From CAWJHE01 sp963842455 (GTDB lineage Bacteria; Chloroflexota; Anaerolineae; Anaerolineales; UBA4823), in NCBI GenBank assembly GCA_963842455.1, contig CAWJHE010000009.1:186001-250000 (forward strand): a DNA stretch of 64,000 nt. Direction: 5' to 3'. Positions 8,135 through 16,306 of this stretch are shown in pieces; the stretch's first letter is position 1; each line of letters begins with the position of its first letter. The translations under genes and the position numbers were made by a program. Below the pieces are notes generated by a model. That model had not been told where the DNA came from. It made no database searches and saw only the letters and a list, made by a program, of their open reading frames with translations.

Positions 8135-8991
8135 ATGAAAAGGGTATTGTATTGCCTGATATTTTTAGCACTCTCTGGCTGTATGCCGGCCCAACCTACG
8201 ATTATCCCTGTTGACACAGTCGTAGCGCTAACCATGGCTGCTTATCCAAAGACGGAGACACCTGCTGCCACAAACACAGTTGTAGCACCAACATCTCAGA
8301 ACCAGGTCGAATCCACCTCGTGGTCCTGAAGTGGATTTCTCAGCATCCGGAGCCTACTGTGTACCAACCGGCACACAGCGCACCCGTGCCCTGGTAACGC
8401 GCGTTTTAAGTGGAGACACAATTGAAGTGGCAATCGGAAATGACGCTCTCAAAGTCCGTTATATCGGCCTGGATGCACCTGGCATTGCTCCTCAGATGGA
8501 ATGGCAGGGACCCCAGGCTGTGTCTGCAAACGGCGACCTGGTCAGCGGCAAGTATGTTGTTCTAATCAAGGACTTATCGGATACGGATGTCGAAGGCGCC
8601 TTACTCCGCTATGTCTTTGTAGACAACCTGTTCGTCAATTACGAGTTACTTCGTCGCGGGTTTGCCCAGACAAGAATTCAACAACCTGATACTTCCTGTG
8701 AAAAAGCTTTCCTGGCAGCGCAGTCCGAGGCGAAAACTGCCTATCAGGGAGTATGGATCGCTACCCCAACTCCCACCGCCACCATCACACTCAACACCAA
8801 CAATTACATCCATCCCCTCTGCTACGCGTATACCAGTGTGCAAATGCAGCGGAGCAGATCTGACCTGCAACAGCTTTCGGAACCAGGCAAGCGCCCAGGC
8901 ATGCTTTGAATACTGCAAAGATATGGGATATGGCGATATCTTTGGACTTGACAAAAATAACAATGGTCTGGCCTGTGAAGGATCCAATTAA
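8135..8991 (+). CDS. Thermonuclease-like lipoprotein with C-terminal excalibur-type motif (two frame breaks)
   Basis: Secreted lipoprotein nuclease. Seen in three consecutive frames: a lipobox signal (FLALSGC, Cys 16), a staphylococcal-nuclease fold (TRVLSGDTIEVAI, VRYIGLDAPG, RYVFVDNLFVNYELLRRG, then YQGVWIA), a Thr/Pro linker, and a Cys-rich tail ending GLDKNNNGLACEGSN, like the calcium-binding excalibur motif. Each frame change is +1 (near 8325 and near 8800-8820), so two extra bases probably split one gene. ATG 8135 has GGGAGC upstream. It likely degrades extracellular nucleic acid; catalytic Arg/Glu positions were not fully checked. Confidence 0.75.
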
Positions 8992-9005
8992 CCCGCACAA
9001 TTTGG

Positions 9006-9034
9006 TTGACATACACGCCAGGGTAATATACAAT
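9006..9034 (+). promoter_or_regulatory. Sigma-70 promoter of the Lrp-type domain gene
   Basis: TTGACA (9006-9011), 17-base spacer, TACAAT (9029-9034); near consensus, 52 bases before the start codon at 9087. Confidence 0.75.
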
Positions 9035-9086
9035 CCTTTCACATAGCGGGCGTTTCTACCTGGAAAAGTGAGAGGAGGAGAATACC

Positions 9087-9371
9087 ATGAAAGCGTTTGT
9101 CTTGATCAAAATACGGACTGGCGAAGTCGAATTAGTCTTGCGCGACCTGTATCGCATCCAAGCGGTTGCTGATGCATATATGACTTTTGGCCCCCATGAT
9201 GCCATAGCCATGATTGAAGCAGAAGATCTAAAACAGATCGGTCAAATTGTATACTCTGAAATCCAGCCCATACCAGGCATTCTGCAAACTCTCACCCTGT
9301 TGGCCATTGAAAGCCAACAAATCGCCAAAATAAAAGAATCGAAGTTAAATCAACATCTCCATCCAAATTAA
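9087..9371 (+). CDS. Stand-alone Lrp/AsnC ligand-binding (RAM) domain protein
   Basis: A 94-aa protein made only of the alpha/beta ligand-binding domain of Lrp/AsnC regulators: MKAFVLIKIRTGEVELVL, the glycine region TFGPHDAIAMIEAEDL, then IPGILQTLTLLAI. It has no helix-turn-helix. Such proteins form oligomers that bind amino acids or modulate a full-length partner. GGAGG precedes the ATG. The last 27 bases overlap the convergent acetyltransferase gene. Confidence 0.85.
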   Translation: MKAFVLIKIRTGEVELVLRDLYRIQAVADAYMTFGPHDAIAMIEAEDLKQIGQIVYSEIQPIPGILQTLTLLAIESQQIAKIKESKLNQHLHPN

Positions 9372-10322
9372 TGTCTGGTGACTGGTGAATCCAGCCGACT
9401 GAATTGCCGCCGCAAATTGACCCGCAGGATAATCCAAAGCTAAAGGCCTTTTGGAAGAATTATTTTGGCGTGCATACAACAAAAGATCACGAGTTACATG
9501 ATCATCAGTATGCGGCGGCACAGAAAGCCACAGTAAGTTCGTATAACCCGCTGTGAACTGCCAGGAAACCGAACCCAACCACTCTTTTCCTTTTACTGCT
9601 GACCATTGTTGAATATATGCTTGTTTTAGAATACGATGCACCATCCCCCTTAATCCAGGGTTCAACACCTCAGGCTCAAATGACATATGCCAGGATAACT
9701 CGGGGGGATAGTTTTGCAGCAACCAATAGCGCTGCGCATTCCAGTGATGTCTGCGAGACCAGGTAATCTTCACTTGCGATAACTCAGGATATTTATTCGC
9801 CTCATCCTTGCAAATCCAGGTGGTACGTCGAGCCCGTTCAAGAAAACCCAACTCTCGATAAAGTCGAGATGCAGACTCATTCTCTTGGCGTACATGCAGC
9901 CATACAGAAGGCGCCTGACGCTGGCGAGCATGATGTACAGCCTGTAGAGTTAGTTGCCGGGCAATCCCTTGCCGGCGATAATCCGGATGGACAGCAACAT
10001 TGGCAATCAGATAGAAACGTTTTCCTTGAACCTTATAGGGAATTAAACTGGCATTTCCGACCAGGGTACCATCTTGTTCCCACACATAACCCAAAAACGG
10101 GACATTGCTCCAATCCGCAGACGAAGCAGCCCAGCGCAGCAGGCGAGGTTGAGTAGCGATTGAGCGCATGCGCTGTAAATAGCGCCTGCCATCTGGGTCA
10201 AGCGTATCCCGGAAACATAATTCAATTAGATCGGCTACTGGACCCAAATCTCGCCGAGCATCAAATTGGCGTAGATGTGGTGCTCTACTTGCTGAAGTCA
10301 AGGAATTTGATAGTGTGGCCAT
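9345..10322 (-). CDS. GNAT-family N-acetyltransferase
   Basis: A 325-aa cytosolic protein. The GNAT core lies at about residues 70-165: GYVWEQDGTLVGNASLI (strand 4), VAVHPDYRRQGIARQL (acetyl-CoA pyrophosphate loop, R/Q-x-x-G-x-A), then SASRLYRELGF. The C-terminal 150 residues show no motif I recognise and may be a second, degenerate GNAT lobe. The acceptor substrate is unknown. It starts 160 bases from the divergent nurA operon and converges on the Lrp-like gene. Confidence 0.83.
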   Translation of the reverse strand: MATLSNSLTSASRAPHLRQFDARRDLGPVADLIELCFRDTLDPDGRRYLQRMRSIATQPRLLRWAASSADWSNVPFLGYVWEQDGTLVGNASLIPYKVQGKRFYLIANVAVHPDYRRQGIARQLTLQAVHHARQRQAPSVWLHVRQENESASRLYRELGFLERARRTTWICKDEANKYPELSQVKITWSRRHHWNAQRYWLLQNYPPELSWHMSFEPEVLNPGLRGMVHRILKQAYIQQWSAVKGKEWLGSVSWQFTAGYTNLLWLSVPPHTDDHVTRDLLLYARQNNSSKRPLALDYPAGQFAAAIQSAGFTSHQTLIWMEMLI

Positions 10323-10419
10323 AAGCTTCTAAATAAATTTTCACCATAAGGAGTGCCCCTGCAATTCAATTTTACCAAACTCGAGACAGATAAATGGAAA
10401 TTCAATTCCTGGATTAGTC

Positions 10420-10447
10420 TTGACAAAGCAATGGTTAGCTTTACAAT
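10420..10447 (+). promoter_or_regulatory. Sigma-70 promoter of the nurA-herA operon
   Basis: TTGACA (10420-10425), 16-base spacer, TACAAT (10442-10447), 36 bases before the nurA start. It is the only strong promoter before the three-gene unit. Confidence 0.65.
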
Positions 10448-10483
10448 AATCCAAACAATTGTTCTGAAAATAGCGGGTGAAAC

Positions 10484-11677
10484 ATGAGTGTTGATTTTTT
10501 ACAGGTCCATCAACAGATCCAAAAATTGGGTGATCAAGCTGTGGTCAGAGCTAATCTGCTGAGAAATTTGCGACAGAATGCCTGGGAAACGCTGAAGAAC
10601 AATGCCCAAAACCATAACCGGTTAATCCGAAAAGTTCAGGAGGCATCCGCCTCCGATTCTGGTTTGCGCTGTGCAATTCCCTGCCTGCTCGAAGACACAC
10701 CGCCTGAAGCCCTAAATGGTCATTTCCCGCCGCCGCCCATACCGGATAAGGCGACCATCCTGGCTGCAGATGGTTCACAAATCGCGCCAAGCCGGCACGA
10801 GCCTGTGCAATACTGCCTGATCAATGTGGGCGCTATTCAAATGAAACTGGGTTCGGCTGACGCCCCACAAATTTCCGTTCAAACAAACCTGATGTACGAC
10901 GAGCAGTTGTATACTGAAACAGGTCTGATAACAGAGGCGCGACTGGCTTTGCTGCGCGATCTTAATGAGCGCAAACGCCTGGCCGAATTAGCCAGGCATG
11001 CCGAACATCCAGTGATCAGCTTTACTGATGGCCCCATAGAACTCTGGGGAGCTAAAGAGAATGAAGGTGACTTTCAAAAAAGCCTGGCGCAATACTTAAC
11101 CGCGTTAACCGAATTGAATGATCTAGATGTCATCACAGCCGGTTATGTTGATAAACCAGCAGCCAACCTGGTTGTACGCTTGCTAGAAATAGCACTACTC
11201 GACGAGAACCAACTTGCCCAAATACAGCATTCACGAATCAGCCCTCTCCGGGGCGTGATTGATCGTGATCTATTCCATTCATTATTAGAACCTGGCGAAC
11301 GGTCGGCTGTTTTTGGAATCCAATCGCGTTCAGCCCTTAATTATCAAGGGTCTTTAGGTTTACACTTCTTTTACCTGAATGTTGGAATACCAGATCATCC
11401 CTCTCTGGCTCGTGTAGAAATCCCTGCCTGGGTTGCACAAAATCCGGAAAAATTAGGCATGCTGCATGCGGTTTTGTTGCAGCAATGCAGAATCATGGGG
11501 GCACGTCCCTATCCTTACCTCCTGCATCGTTCTCATGAAGCCGCCGTTGTCACCCTGGAAGAAAAAGGGCAGGTTACAGAAATGATCGGTCTGGAGTTAC
11601 GCAAGCGTGGAGTGCCAGTTGGTGAGCACTCCAACAAGCAATTTGCAAAAGACCAACCTGGAAGAACTCGTTTTTGA
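10484..11677 (+). CDS. nurA: NurA-type 5'-3' nuclease
   Basis: A 397-aa nuclease of the NurA family, which resects DNA ends with the HerA translocase. Seen: the catalytic Asp motif ILAADGSQI (Asp 96), the second acidic motif SFTDGPIEL, VITAGYVDKPAANLVVRL, and the conserved end GEHSNKQFAKD. N-terminal residues 1-60 form a charged helical segment, common in the family. It is the first gene of an operon with a 204-aa protein and herA, which supports a joint role in recombination or repair; activity is inferred from the family. Confidence 0.92.
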   Translation: MSVDFLQVHQQIQKLGDQAVVRANLLRNLRQNAWETLKNNAQNHNRLIRKVQEASASDSGLRCAIPCLLEDTPPEALNGHFPPPPIPDKATILAADGSQIAPSRHEPVQYCLINVGAIQMKLGSADAPQISVQTNLMYDEQLYTETGLITEARLALLRDLNERKRLAELARHAEHPVISFTDGPIELWGAKENEGDFQKSLAQYLTALTELNDLDVITAGYVDKPAANLVVRLLEIALLDENQLAQIQHSRISPLRGVIDRDLFHSLLEPGERSAVFGIQSRSALNYQGSLGLHFFYLNVGIPDHPSLARVEIPAWVAQNPEKLGMLHAVLLQQCRIMGARPYPYLLHRSHEAAVVTLEEKGQVTEMIGLELRKRGVPVGEHSNKQFAKDQPGRTRF

Positions 11678-11699
11678 TCGCTAGTAGAAGGAAAAACAC

Positions 11700-12314
11700 A
11701 TGGATGCTTTAAAGATAGGACGTTTGCTGCGTGCAAATAACACGGGTTTTGTAGTTGGCTGTCGTGTTTCTCAATTAAATACGCCATCCTTCGGTGCATT
11801 AGTGCGTGTTCCCCTCGAAGATGGGTACCAGATTTACGGTTTGATCCACGATATTCACATCGATGACGATGGACTGGTCAGACAACTGGTTACGGCTGAG
11901 GGAATTGAAGAGAATGTGATCCAGGACAATCGTCTAAACAGAAATGTACCCTTAGAAATGAGTGTACTTTCGGTTGGCTACCAGCTTGATGGGCAAATTA
12001 TGCATCTGCTACCTCCCCGCCCTCCGCTAAGCCTGGATCAAATCTATCTTTGCCAGGATGATGAAATGTGCCGATTTACCAGCCCCGGACATTACGGATA
12101 TTTACGGCACATTTTGCGAAATAGCGACTTGCCCATTGGTGAATTGCTCGCCGCACATATCCAACAGGCCAATCAAGCCCATTCTCACCACGGTCAAGCT
12201 GATTGGGCACAAGCGATCACCCGTGAGCTAATCACCTTATTACGCGATGATTACCCAACCCTAATGAGTGTCTTGAGCGCCTTGAGCGATGCGCTCCCCG
12301 AAATGAATGCTTAA
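11700..12314 (+). CDS. Uncharacterised middle gene of the nurA-herA operon (HAS-barrel-like N-terminus)
   Basis: A 204-aa protein of unknown function. Its first 70 residues (GFVVGCRVSQLNTPSFGALV, then YQIYGLIHDIHIDDDGLV) resemble the N-terminal beta barrel of HerA, compare ESGDWQFYGLITDLQ in the next gene. The middle contains LLPPRPPLSLDQIYLCQDDE; the C-terminal third is helical and ends SALSDALPEMNA. It starts 23 bases after nurA and ends 14 bases before herA, so it is clearly co-transcribed. It may be an accessory or adaptor of the nuclease-translocase complex; this is inference only. Confidence 0.82.
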   Translation: MDALKIGRLLRANNTGFVVGCRVSQLNTPSFGALVRVPLEDGYQIYGLIHDIHIDDDGLVRQLVTAEGIEENVIQDNRLNRNVPLEMSVLSVGYQLDGQIMHLLPPRPPLSLDQIYLCQDDEMCRFTSPGHYGYLRHILRNSDLPIGELLAAHIQQANQAHSHHGQADWAQAITRELITLLRDDYPTLMSVLSALSDALPEMNA

Positions 12315-12327
12315 GAGGATAATCAAA

Positions 12328-14040
12328 ATGACAAATCCATCAGAAACGATTGGGTATCTTGTAGGGGGCAGTCTCAAAGAAAATTTACACATCCGCCTGA
12401 CCCTGCCAGCACAAGAAGTCCAGGAGGGCGGTTTTGTGATCATTGAAAGCGGCGATTGGCAGTTCTATGGCTTGATAACTGATCTACAGTTAGGCGCAAC
12501 CGATCCGCGCTTTGCTGATGAACAAATCGATTCACGCCTTCCAGCGGGGCTGGCTCGTCTGCTACATGGTCAAACGCTATTCACCAACCTGGAAGTCCTT
12601 CCAGCGCTCATGCTTGAACGCGGACCAGACCCGGCCAGTCCTGATTACCCTGCCTGGCGCGATTCAATTGATACTGGTCTACGACCGGTCCCATCACCTT
12701 TACCCGTCAAAACAATTCCCCCGCACCACGCCCCAGTCCGTCTGGCAGGAGAGGGCGATATTGCCGAGATTTTCGGAAAAAGCGACGAGAAGAGCAATTT
12801 TGTAATTGGTTATACCCGTGAGCAAGGTCACCCGGTTTGTTTAAATCTGGAGAAATTTGTTCAGCGATCAGCCGGCGTATTTGGAGCTACAGGAACAGGA
12901 AAATCCTTCCTGACACGGATTGTACTGGCCGGTCTTATTCAATACAACCGGGCTTCTGTCCTGGTTTTAGACATGCATAATGAATACGGTCTGGATGATA
13001 GGGCAGCAGACACAGGACAACGAGTTACCGGATTAAGATCAAAATTCCGCGGCAAGGTACAGGTGGTCGGGTTGGGAACAGGGGCGCAAATCCGTGGTCA
13101 GGTGCCAGATTTTAACCTGGAGATTGCCGAAAAGGATATCCAACCTGAAGATATTGAGCTTCTGGCACGTGAGCTCAACTTAAAGGAGACTACACCAACC
13201 ACGCTTGAAGCGCTAGTCGCCAGTTTTGGTCGAGAGAACTGGTTCCACGAATTCCAACAACTGCGCAATGGCGCAATGGTTGAGGGAGAGAATGGCAAGA
13301 AAGTACCCGCCGGTGATAGCGTAGCTGCCTGGGCAAATGCCAATGGTGTCAATGTTTTTGCTGCCGAGGGACTGCACAGTAAACTCGGACGTGTATTTCG
13401 CCTGCCATATATTGTTGAAAAGCCCGCCGCCGATAGCGTGGGTGAAATTATTAAAACACTGGAAGCGGGCAAGCATATCGTATTATCATTCGCCAATCAC
13501 GAGGCAGACCTGGATTATCTCTTGATAAGCAATATGCTCACCCGGCGTATTCGGCAGGCATGGGAAATAAAAACGAATTACTTCCGCAGCGCAGGAAAGG
13601 ATGAGCCGCGCCCATTGGTTATTGTTGTAGAAGAAGCCCATAAACTACTCAACCGCGAAATGGCTGCACAAACCACTTTCAGTACCATCGCACGCGAAAT
13701 GCGTAAATACTACGTCACCCTAGTAATTGTAGACCAACGTCCTTCACAAATCTATGATGAAGTGATGTCGCAGCTAGGGACGAGAATTTCCGGCTGGTTA
13801 GGCGACGATGATGATATTCGCGCAGTGCTTTCGGGTCTGGCTGGACGGGATGCTCTGAGAGGCATGCTGGCGCGTTTACAACCCAAGGAAGAAGTCCTTA
13901 TGCTCGGTTGGGGTGTACCCATGCCTCTGCCGGTGCGATCTCGCCGTTACGACGACCGCTTTTGGGAGGAGCTTCTCGGTAAATCATCGAACATCATCAG
14001 ACGCAATGAACATGATATCCTGGATGAATTGGGGTTCTAG
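12328..14040 (+). CDS. herA: HerA-type hexameric DNA translocase ATPase
   Basis: FtsK/HerA-superfamily ATPase of 570 aa. Order: N-terminal HAS barrel (about 1-60), Walker A GATGTGKS (186-193), LVLDMHNEYG, a variable middle, then Walker B LVIVVEEAHKLL (about 428-440), VIVDQRPSQI with a sensor-like Gln/Arg, and a C-terminal RRYDDRFWEEL tail. ATG 12328 has GAGG upstream; an earlier in-frame ATG at 12307 overlaps the preceding stop. HerA should load with NurA to process broken DNA ends, as known from archaea. No frame breaks are seen. Confidence 0.93.
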   Translation: MTNPSETIGYLVGGSLKENLHIRLTLPAQEVQEGGFVIIESGDWQFYGLITDLQLGATDPRFADEQIDSRLPAGLARLLHGQTLFTNLEVLPALMLERGPDPASPDYPAWRDSIDTGLRPVPSPLPVKTIPPHHAPVRLAGEGDIAEIFGKSDEKSNFVIGYTREQGHPVCLNLEKFVQRSAGVFGATGTGKSFLTRIVLAGLIQYNRASVLVLDMHNEYGLDDRAADTGQRVTGLRSKFRGKVQVVGLGTGAQIRGQVPDFNLEIAEKDIQPEDIELLARELNLKETTPTTLEALVASFGRENWFHEFQQLRNGAMVEGENGKKVPAGDSVAAWANANGVNVFAAEGLHSKLGRVFRLPYIVEKPAADSVGEIIKTLEAGKHIVLSFANHEADLDYLLISNMLTRRIRQAWEIKTNYFRSAGKDEPRPLVIVVEEAHKLLNREMAAQTTFSTIAREMRKYYVTLVIVDQRPSQIYDEVMSQLGTRISGWLGDDDDIRAVLSGLAGRDALRGMLARLQPKEEVLMLGWGVPMPLPVRSRRYDDRFWEELLGKSSNIIRRNEHDILDELGF

Positions 14041-14174
14041 AAATATTTATATAACGTTAAAAGAATAGCCCAGGAAAGCATGGTATATTTAGAAAAATGA
14101 AAATTTGTTGCAAAGCGCAACTGATTACTTAACCTAATTTTTTACAGATGAAATATCAGGAGAGGATACAAGAT

Positions 14175-14660
14175 ATGAACAAGAAAGTTGTAGACACCAT
14201 TAATGAACAGATTAAGCACGAATTATATTCAGCTTACCTGTACTTATCCATGTCAGCCCACTTTGAAGCTGCTGGTTTCCCGGGTTTCGCCAAGTGGACC
14301 CGCATGCAAGCAGAAGAAGAAAAAGTGCACGCCATGAAGTTTTTCAATTTTATCAACGAGCGTGGCGAGCGCGTTGTATTACAAGCCATCGAGCAACCTC
14401 CCGTTGAGTTTGGCGCCCCCCTGGCGATCTTTGAAGAGATCCTCAAACACGAAAAATTGGTGACCAGCCTGATCCATAAATGCTATGCTGTCGCAGTTGA
14501 AGAAAAGGATTATGCAACCCAGGTGATGCTGCACTGGTTTATCAATGAACAGGTAGAAGAAGAGAGCAATGCCCAGGCAATTGTTGATAAACTCACCATG
14601 GCTGAGGGACATAAGTCTGCCTTGTTCCACATTGACAATATGGTTGGGGCACGCGGATAA
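14175..14660 (+). CDS. ftnA: Ferritin
   Basis: A 161-aa iron-storage ferritin (non-haem, FtnA type). Ferroxidase-centre residues are visible in EQIKHELYSAYLYL (Glu, Tyr), AEEEKVHAMKF (Glu, His) and FINEQVEEESNA (Gln/Glu). The four-helix bundle length is normal. ATG 14175 is favoured by AGAGG 9 bases upstream; an in-frame ATG lies at 14148. Monocistronic, ended by a terminator at 14688-14736. It oxidises Fe(II) and stores Fe(III) in a 24-mer. Confidence 0.93.
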   Translation: MNKKVVDTINEQIKHELYSAYLYLSMSAHFEAAGFPGFAKWTRMQAEEEKVHAMKFFNFINERGERVVLQAIEQPPVEFGAPLAIFEEILKHEKLVTSLIHKCYAVAVEEKDYATQVMLHWFINEQVEEESNAQAIVDKLTMAEGHKSALFHIDNMVGARG

Positions 14661-14687
14661 GCTACACTGCAAGAATGGGCGTATCGA

Positions 14688-14736
14688 CCGTGCGGTTTTG
14701 GATGAGTTCTCAATCCCTAAATCCGCACGGTTTTTT
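14688..14736 (+). terminator. Terminator after ferritin
   Basis: CCGTGCGG (14688-14695) pairs with CCGCACGG (14723-14730) and is followed by six T residues. The loop is long (27 bases) but the stem and T tract are clear. Confidence 0.7.
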
Positions 14737-14804
14737 CATCAACGAGATAGCACTCCTGATTATTGATTACACATAAGTAGAATAGTAGAAATAAAAAGTC
14801 AAAT

Positions 14805-15296
14805 ATGAAACTGGCTACACTTTGTTATGTACGGCAAGGCGGAAAAACTCTCATGATGCACCGTATCAAGAAAAAGAATGATATGCATCAGGGGAAATGG
14901 AATGGGCTTGGCGGTAAATTTGAGCCTGGAGAAACGCCAGAAGATTGCGCTTCCAGAGAAATTTTTGAGGAATCTGGCTTACAGGTGCGGAACCTGGAGC
15001 TAAAAGGTTTGCTCACCTTCCCTGGTTTTGCGAACGATGAAGATTGGTATGCATTCGTCTTTGTGGCTCATGATTTTGAAGGTGAGCTAATCGAATCTCC
15101 CGAAGGGGTACTCAGTTGGATCGATGATGACAAGCTAAACGACCTGGAATTATGGGATGGCGACCGTGTGTTCATAAAGTGGCTGGAGTATCCCGAGTTT
15201 TTCTCGGCTAAGTTCAATTATATCGATGGAAAATTTTTAGATTACCAGGTTGTTTTTTACAATCAAGGAATTCCCTTATCTGCCTCTGATGCATAA
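14805..15296 (+). CDS. Nudix hydrolase (MutT/8-oxo-dGTP diphosphatase-like)
   Basis: A 163-aa cytosolic hydrolase. The full Nudix box is present: GGKFEPGETPEDCASREIF followed by EESGL (GX5EX7REUXEEXGU), at about residues 43-67. The preceding MHRIKKKNDMHQGKWNGLGG is typical of MutT1/MTH1-like 8-oxo-dGTP diphosphatases. Likely it cleans oxidised nucleotides; the precise substrate is inferred. The gene overlaps the 5' end of a truncated HIT-domain reading frame. Confidence 0.87.
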   Translation: MKLATLCYVRQGGKTLMMHRIKKKNDMHQGKWNGLGGKFEPGETPEDCASREIFEESGLQVRNLELKGLLTFPGFANDEDWYAFVFVAHDFEGELIESPEGVLSWIDDDKLNDLELWDGDRVFIKWLEYPEFFSAKFNYIDGKFLDYQVVFYNQGIPLSASDA

Positions 15297-15336
15297 TGCA
15301 CGGTCTTTTCGTCAAACTTGCTCGCATAAAACGATT

Positions 15337-15447
15337 ACGGATGAAAATTTAGAGCAGACTGGCTATCGTTTGATTACCCGTGGCGGGGTGTATCAGGATA
15401 TTCCACAACTACACTTTCACCTCGTTTCCGGAGAAGCACTCAAGTAA
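15337..15447 (+). pseudogene. C-terminal remnant of a HIT-family hydrolase
   Basis: The frame shows NLEQTGYRLITRGGVYQD followed by IPQLHFHLVSGE, the end of a HIT protein with its H-x-H-x motif. The 60-70 residues that should precede it are absent; the upstream bases encode the Nudix protein instead. A frame opening at ATG 15289 exists but gives unrelated N-terminal residues. Most likely a 5'-truncated remnant left by a deletion that brought the Nudix gene next to it. Confidence 0.6.
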
Positions 15448-15492
15448 CTGGGGGTGCTTCTGGCTGGCTGATGATCCTTCATTTAGAAGATT

Positions 15493-16134
15493 TCAGCGAA
15501 CCCCATATTTCTGGAATATTCCAATCACTTTATCCGCATAGGAATAACCCACATTCATGGGTCCATAAGACTTAAGTGCTTCTCTCAAGTCGCCGGTGCG
15601 CGCCTGTAAACCAGCCAACATTTTCGATCCATAGGCAATATTAAATTCCGGATCTTCCAATTCCGAAATGGTGGGACGGTTGGAAAAACATGGACCATTA
15701 ACGCACATGAAAGAAGCGGCCAGACCGTCACTTGGCATGACTTGCATCAGACCAACAGCCCCACTACTTGAATAAGCCTGTGGTTTGCCGCCACTCTCTT
15801 GCCAGATCAAGGCAGCGACTAAATCTGGTTCTAAGTCGCGCTTGTCCGCATAGTAAGTAATCAAATTGCACCATTGTAAAATCGACTCAGGAAATTTTGC
15901 ACTCACCCGACAATCTATTGCATTGGAATTTTCAGGGTCTGTTGAGCTGAGTTGTTCTTCAATCGATTTTTCGATCCTGGTCGCCTGGATCGGTCGATCA
16001 CCCTGGTTGATCTGCCCAGACATAGCAGCTGGAGCAGGCGGCAATGCAGTTCCACTGCTAATCGTGAACAAGAACAAAGATAAACTGATTGCTCCAATTA
16101 ACGAACCGAACAAGATAAATTTTGAACCTACCAT
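15493..16134 (-). CDS. Lytic transglycosylase (SLT domain), membrane-anchored
   Basis: A 213-aa envelope enzyme that cleaves peptidoglycan. N-terminal signal anchor (FILFGSLIGAISLSLFLF), a low-complexity stalk, then the SLT fold: LVAALIWQESGG with the catalytic Glu, GAVGLMQVMP, and AYGSKMLAGL near the end. ATG 16134 is chosen because GGAGGTGATT precedes it; the longer frame to 16275 runs through the promoter. Transcribed from a near-consensus promoter (16207-16235) whose start region carries a LexA-type palindrome, so damage-inducible expression is possible. Confidence 0.88.
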   Translation of the reverse strand: MVGSKFILFGSLIGAISLSLFLFTISSGTALPPAPAAMSGQINQGDRPIQATRIEKSIEEQLSSTDPENSNAIDCRVSAKFPESILQWCNLITYYADKRDLEPDLVAALIWQESGGKPQAYSSSGAVGLMQVMPSDGLAASFMCVNGPCFSNRPTISELEDPEFNIAYGSKMLAGLQARTGDLREALKSYGPMNVGYSYADKVIGIFQKYGVR

Positions 16135-16180
16135 CTTAATCACCTCCAAGCCTAAAGAAAAATCAGAAAATAAATCCCTC

Positions 16181-16209
16181 TTGACAAAAAAGAACATTTG
16201 TTCTATATT
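16181..16209 (+). promoter_or_regulatory. Forward sigma-70 promoter with LexA-type box inside the spacer
   Basis: TTGACA (16181-16186), exact 17-base spacer, TATATT (16204-16209). The palindrome GAACATTTGTTC fills the downstream part of the spacer and touches the -10 box, an ideal position for repression. It drives the membrane-protein gene at 16307. Confidence 0.78.
16192..16203. promoter_or_regulatory. LexA/DinR-type SOS box
   Basis: Perfect palindrome GAAC-ATTT-GTTC, extended to AGAACATTTGTTCT. GAAC-N4-GTTC is the known core of the Bacillus-type LexA (DinR) box. It lies in the forward promoter spacer and immediately downstream of the reverse -10 box, so one bound dimer could shut both promoters. 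LexA binding itself is inferred. Confidence 0.65.
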
Positions 16210-16235
16210 ATAACTAACTCGCCTATTCCTGTCAA
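16207..16235 (-). promoter_or_regulatory. Reverse sigma-70 promoter of the lytic transglycosylase
   Basis: On the minus strand: TTGACA (16230-16235), 17-base spacer, TATAAT (16207-16212), a full consensus match. It interlocks with the forward promoter, the two -10 boxes overlapping by three bases. Confidence 0.8.
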
Positions 16236-16306
16236 TCGGAAATGGCCTGTCTTCAAAAAAGAGATTTTCAAACATTATTCGTTATTAGTTGATCTGGAGG
16301 CGACCC

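Noticed and set aside
7974..8171. A 65-codon minus-strand frame before the nuclease lipoprotein
   Set aside because: No ribosome site, no family pattern, and it runs across the plus-strand promoter and start of the lipoprotein gene.
15425..15475. Possible terminator GAAGCAC/GTGCTTC after the HIT remnant
   Set aside because: The stem is short with a long loop and no T run follows.
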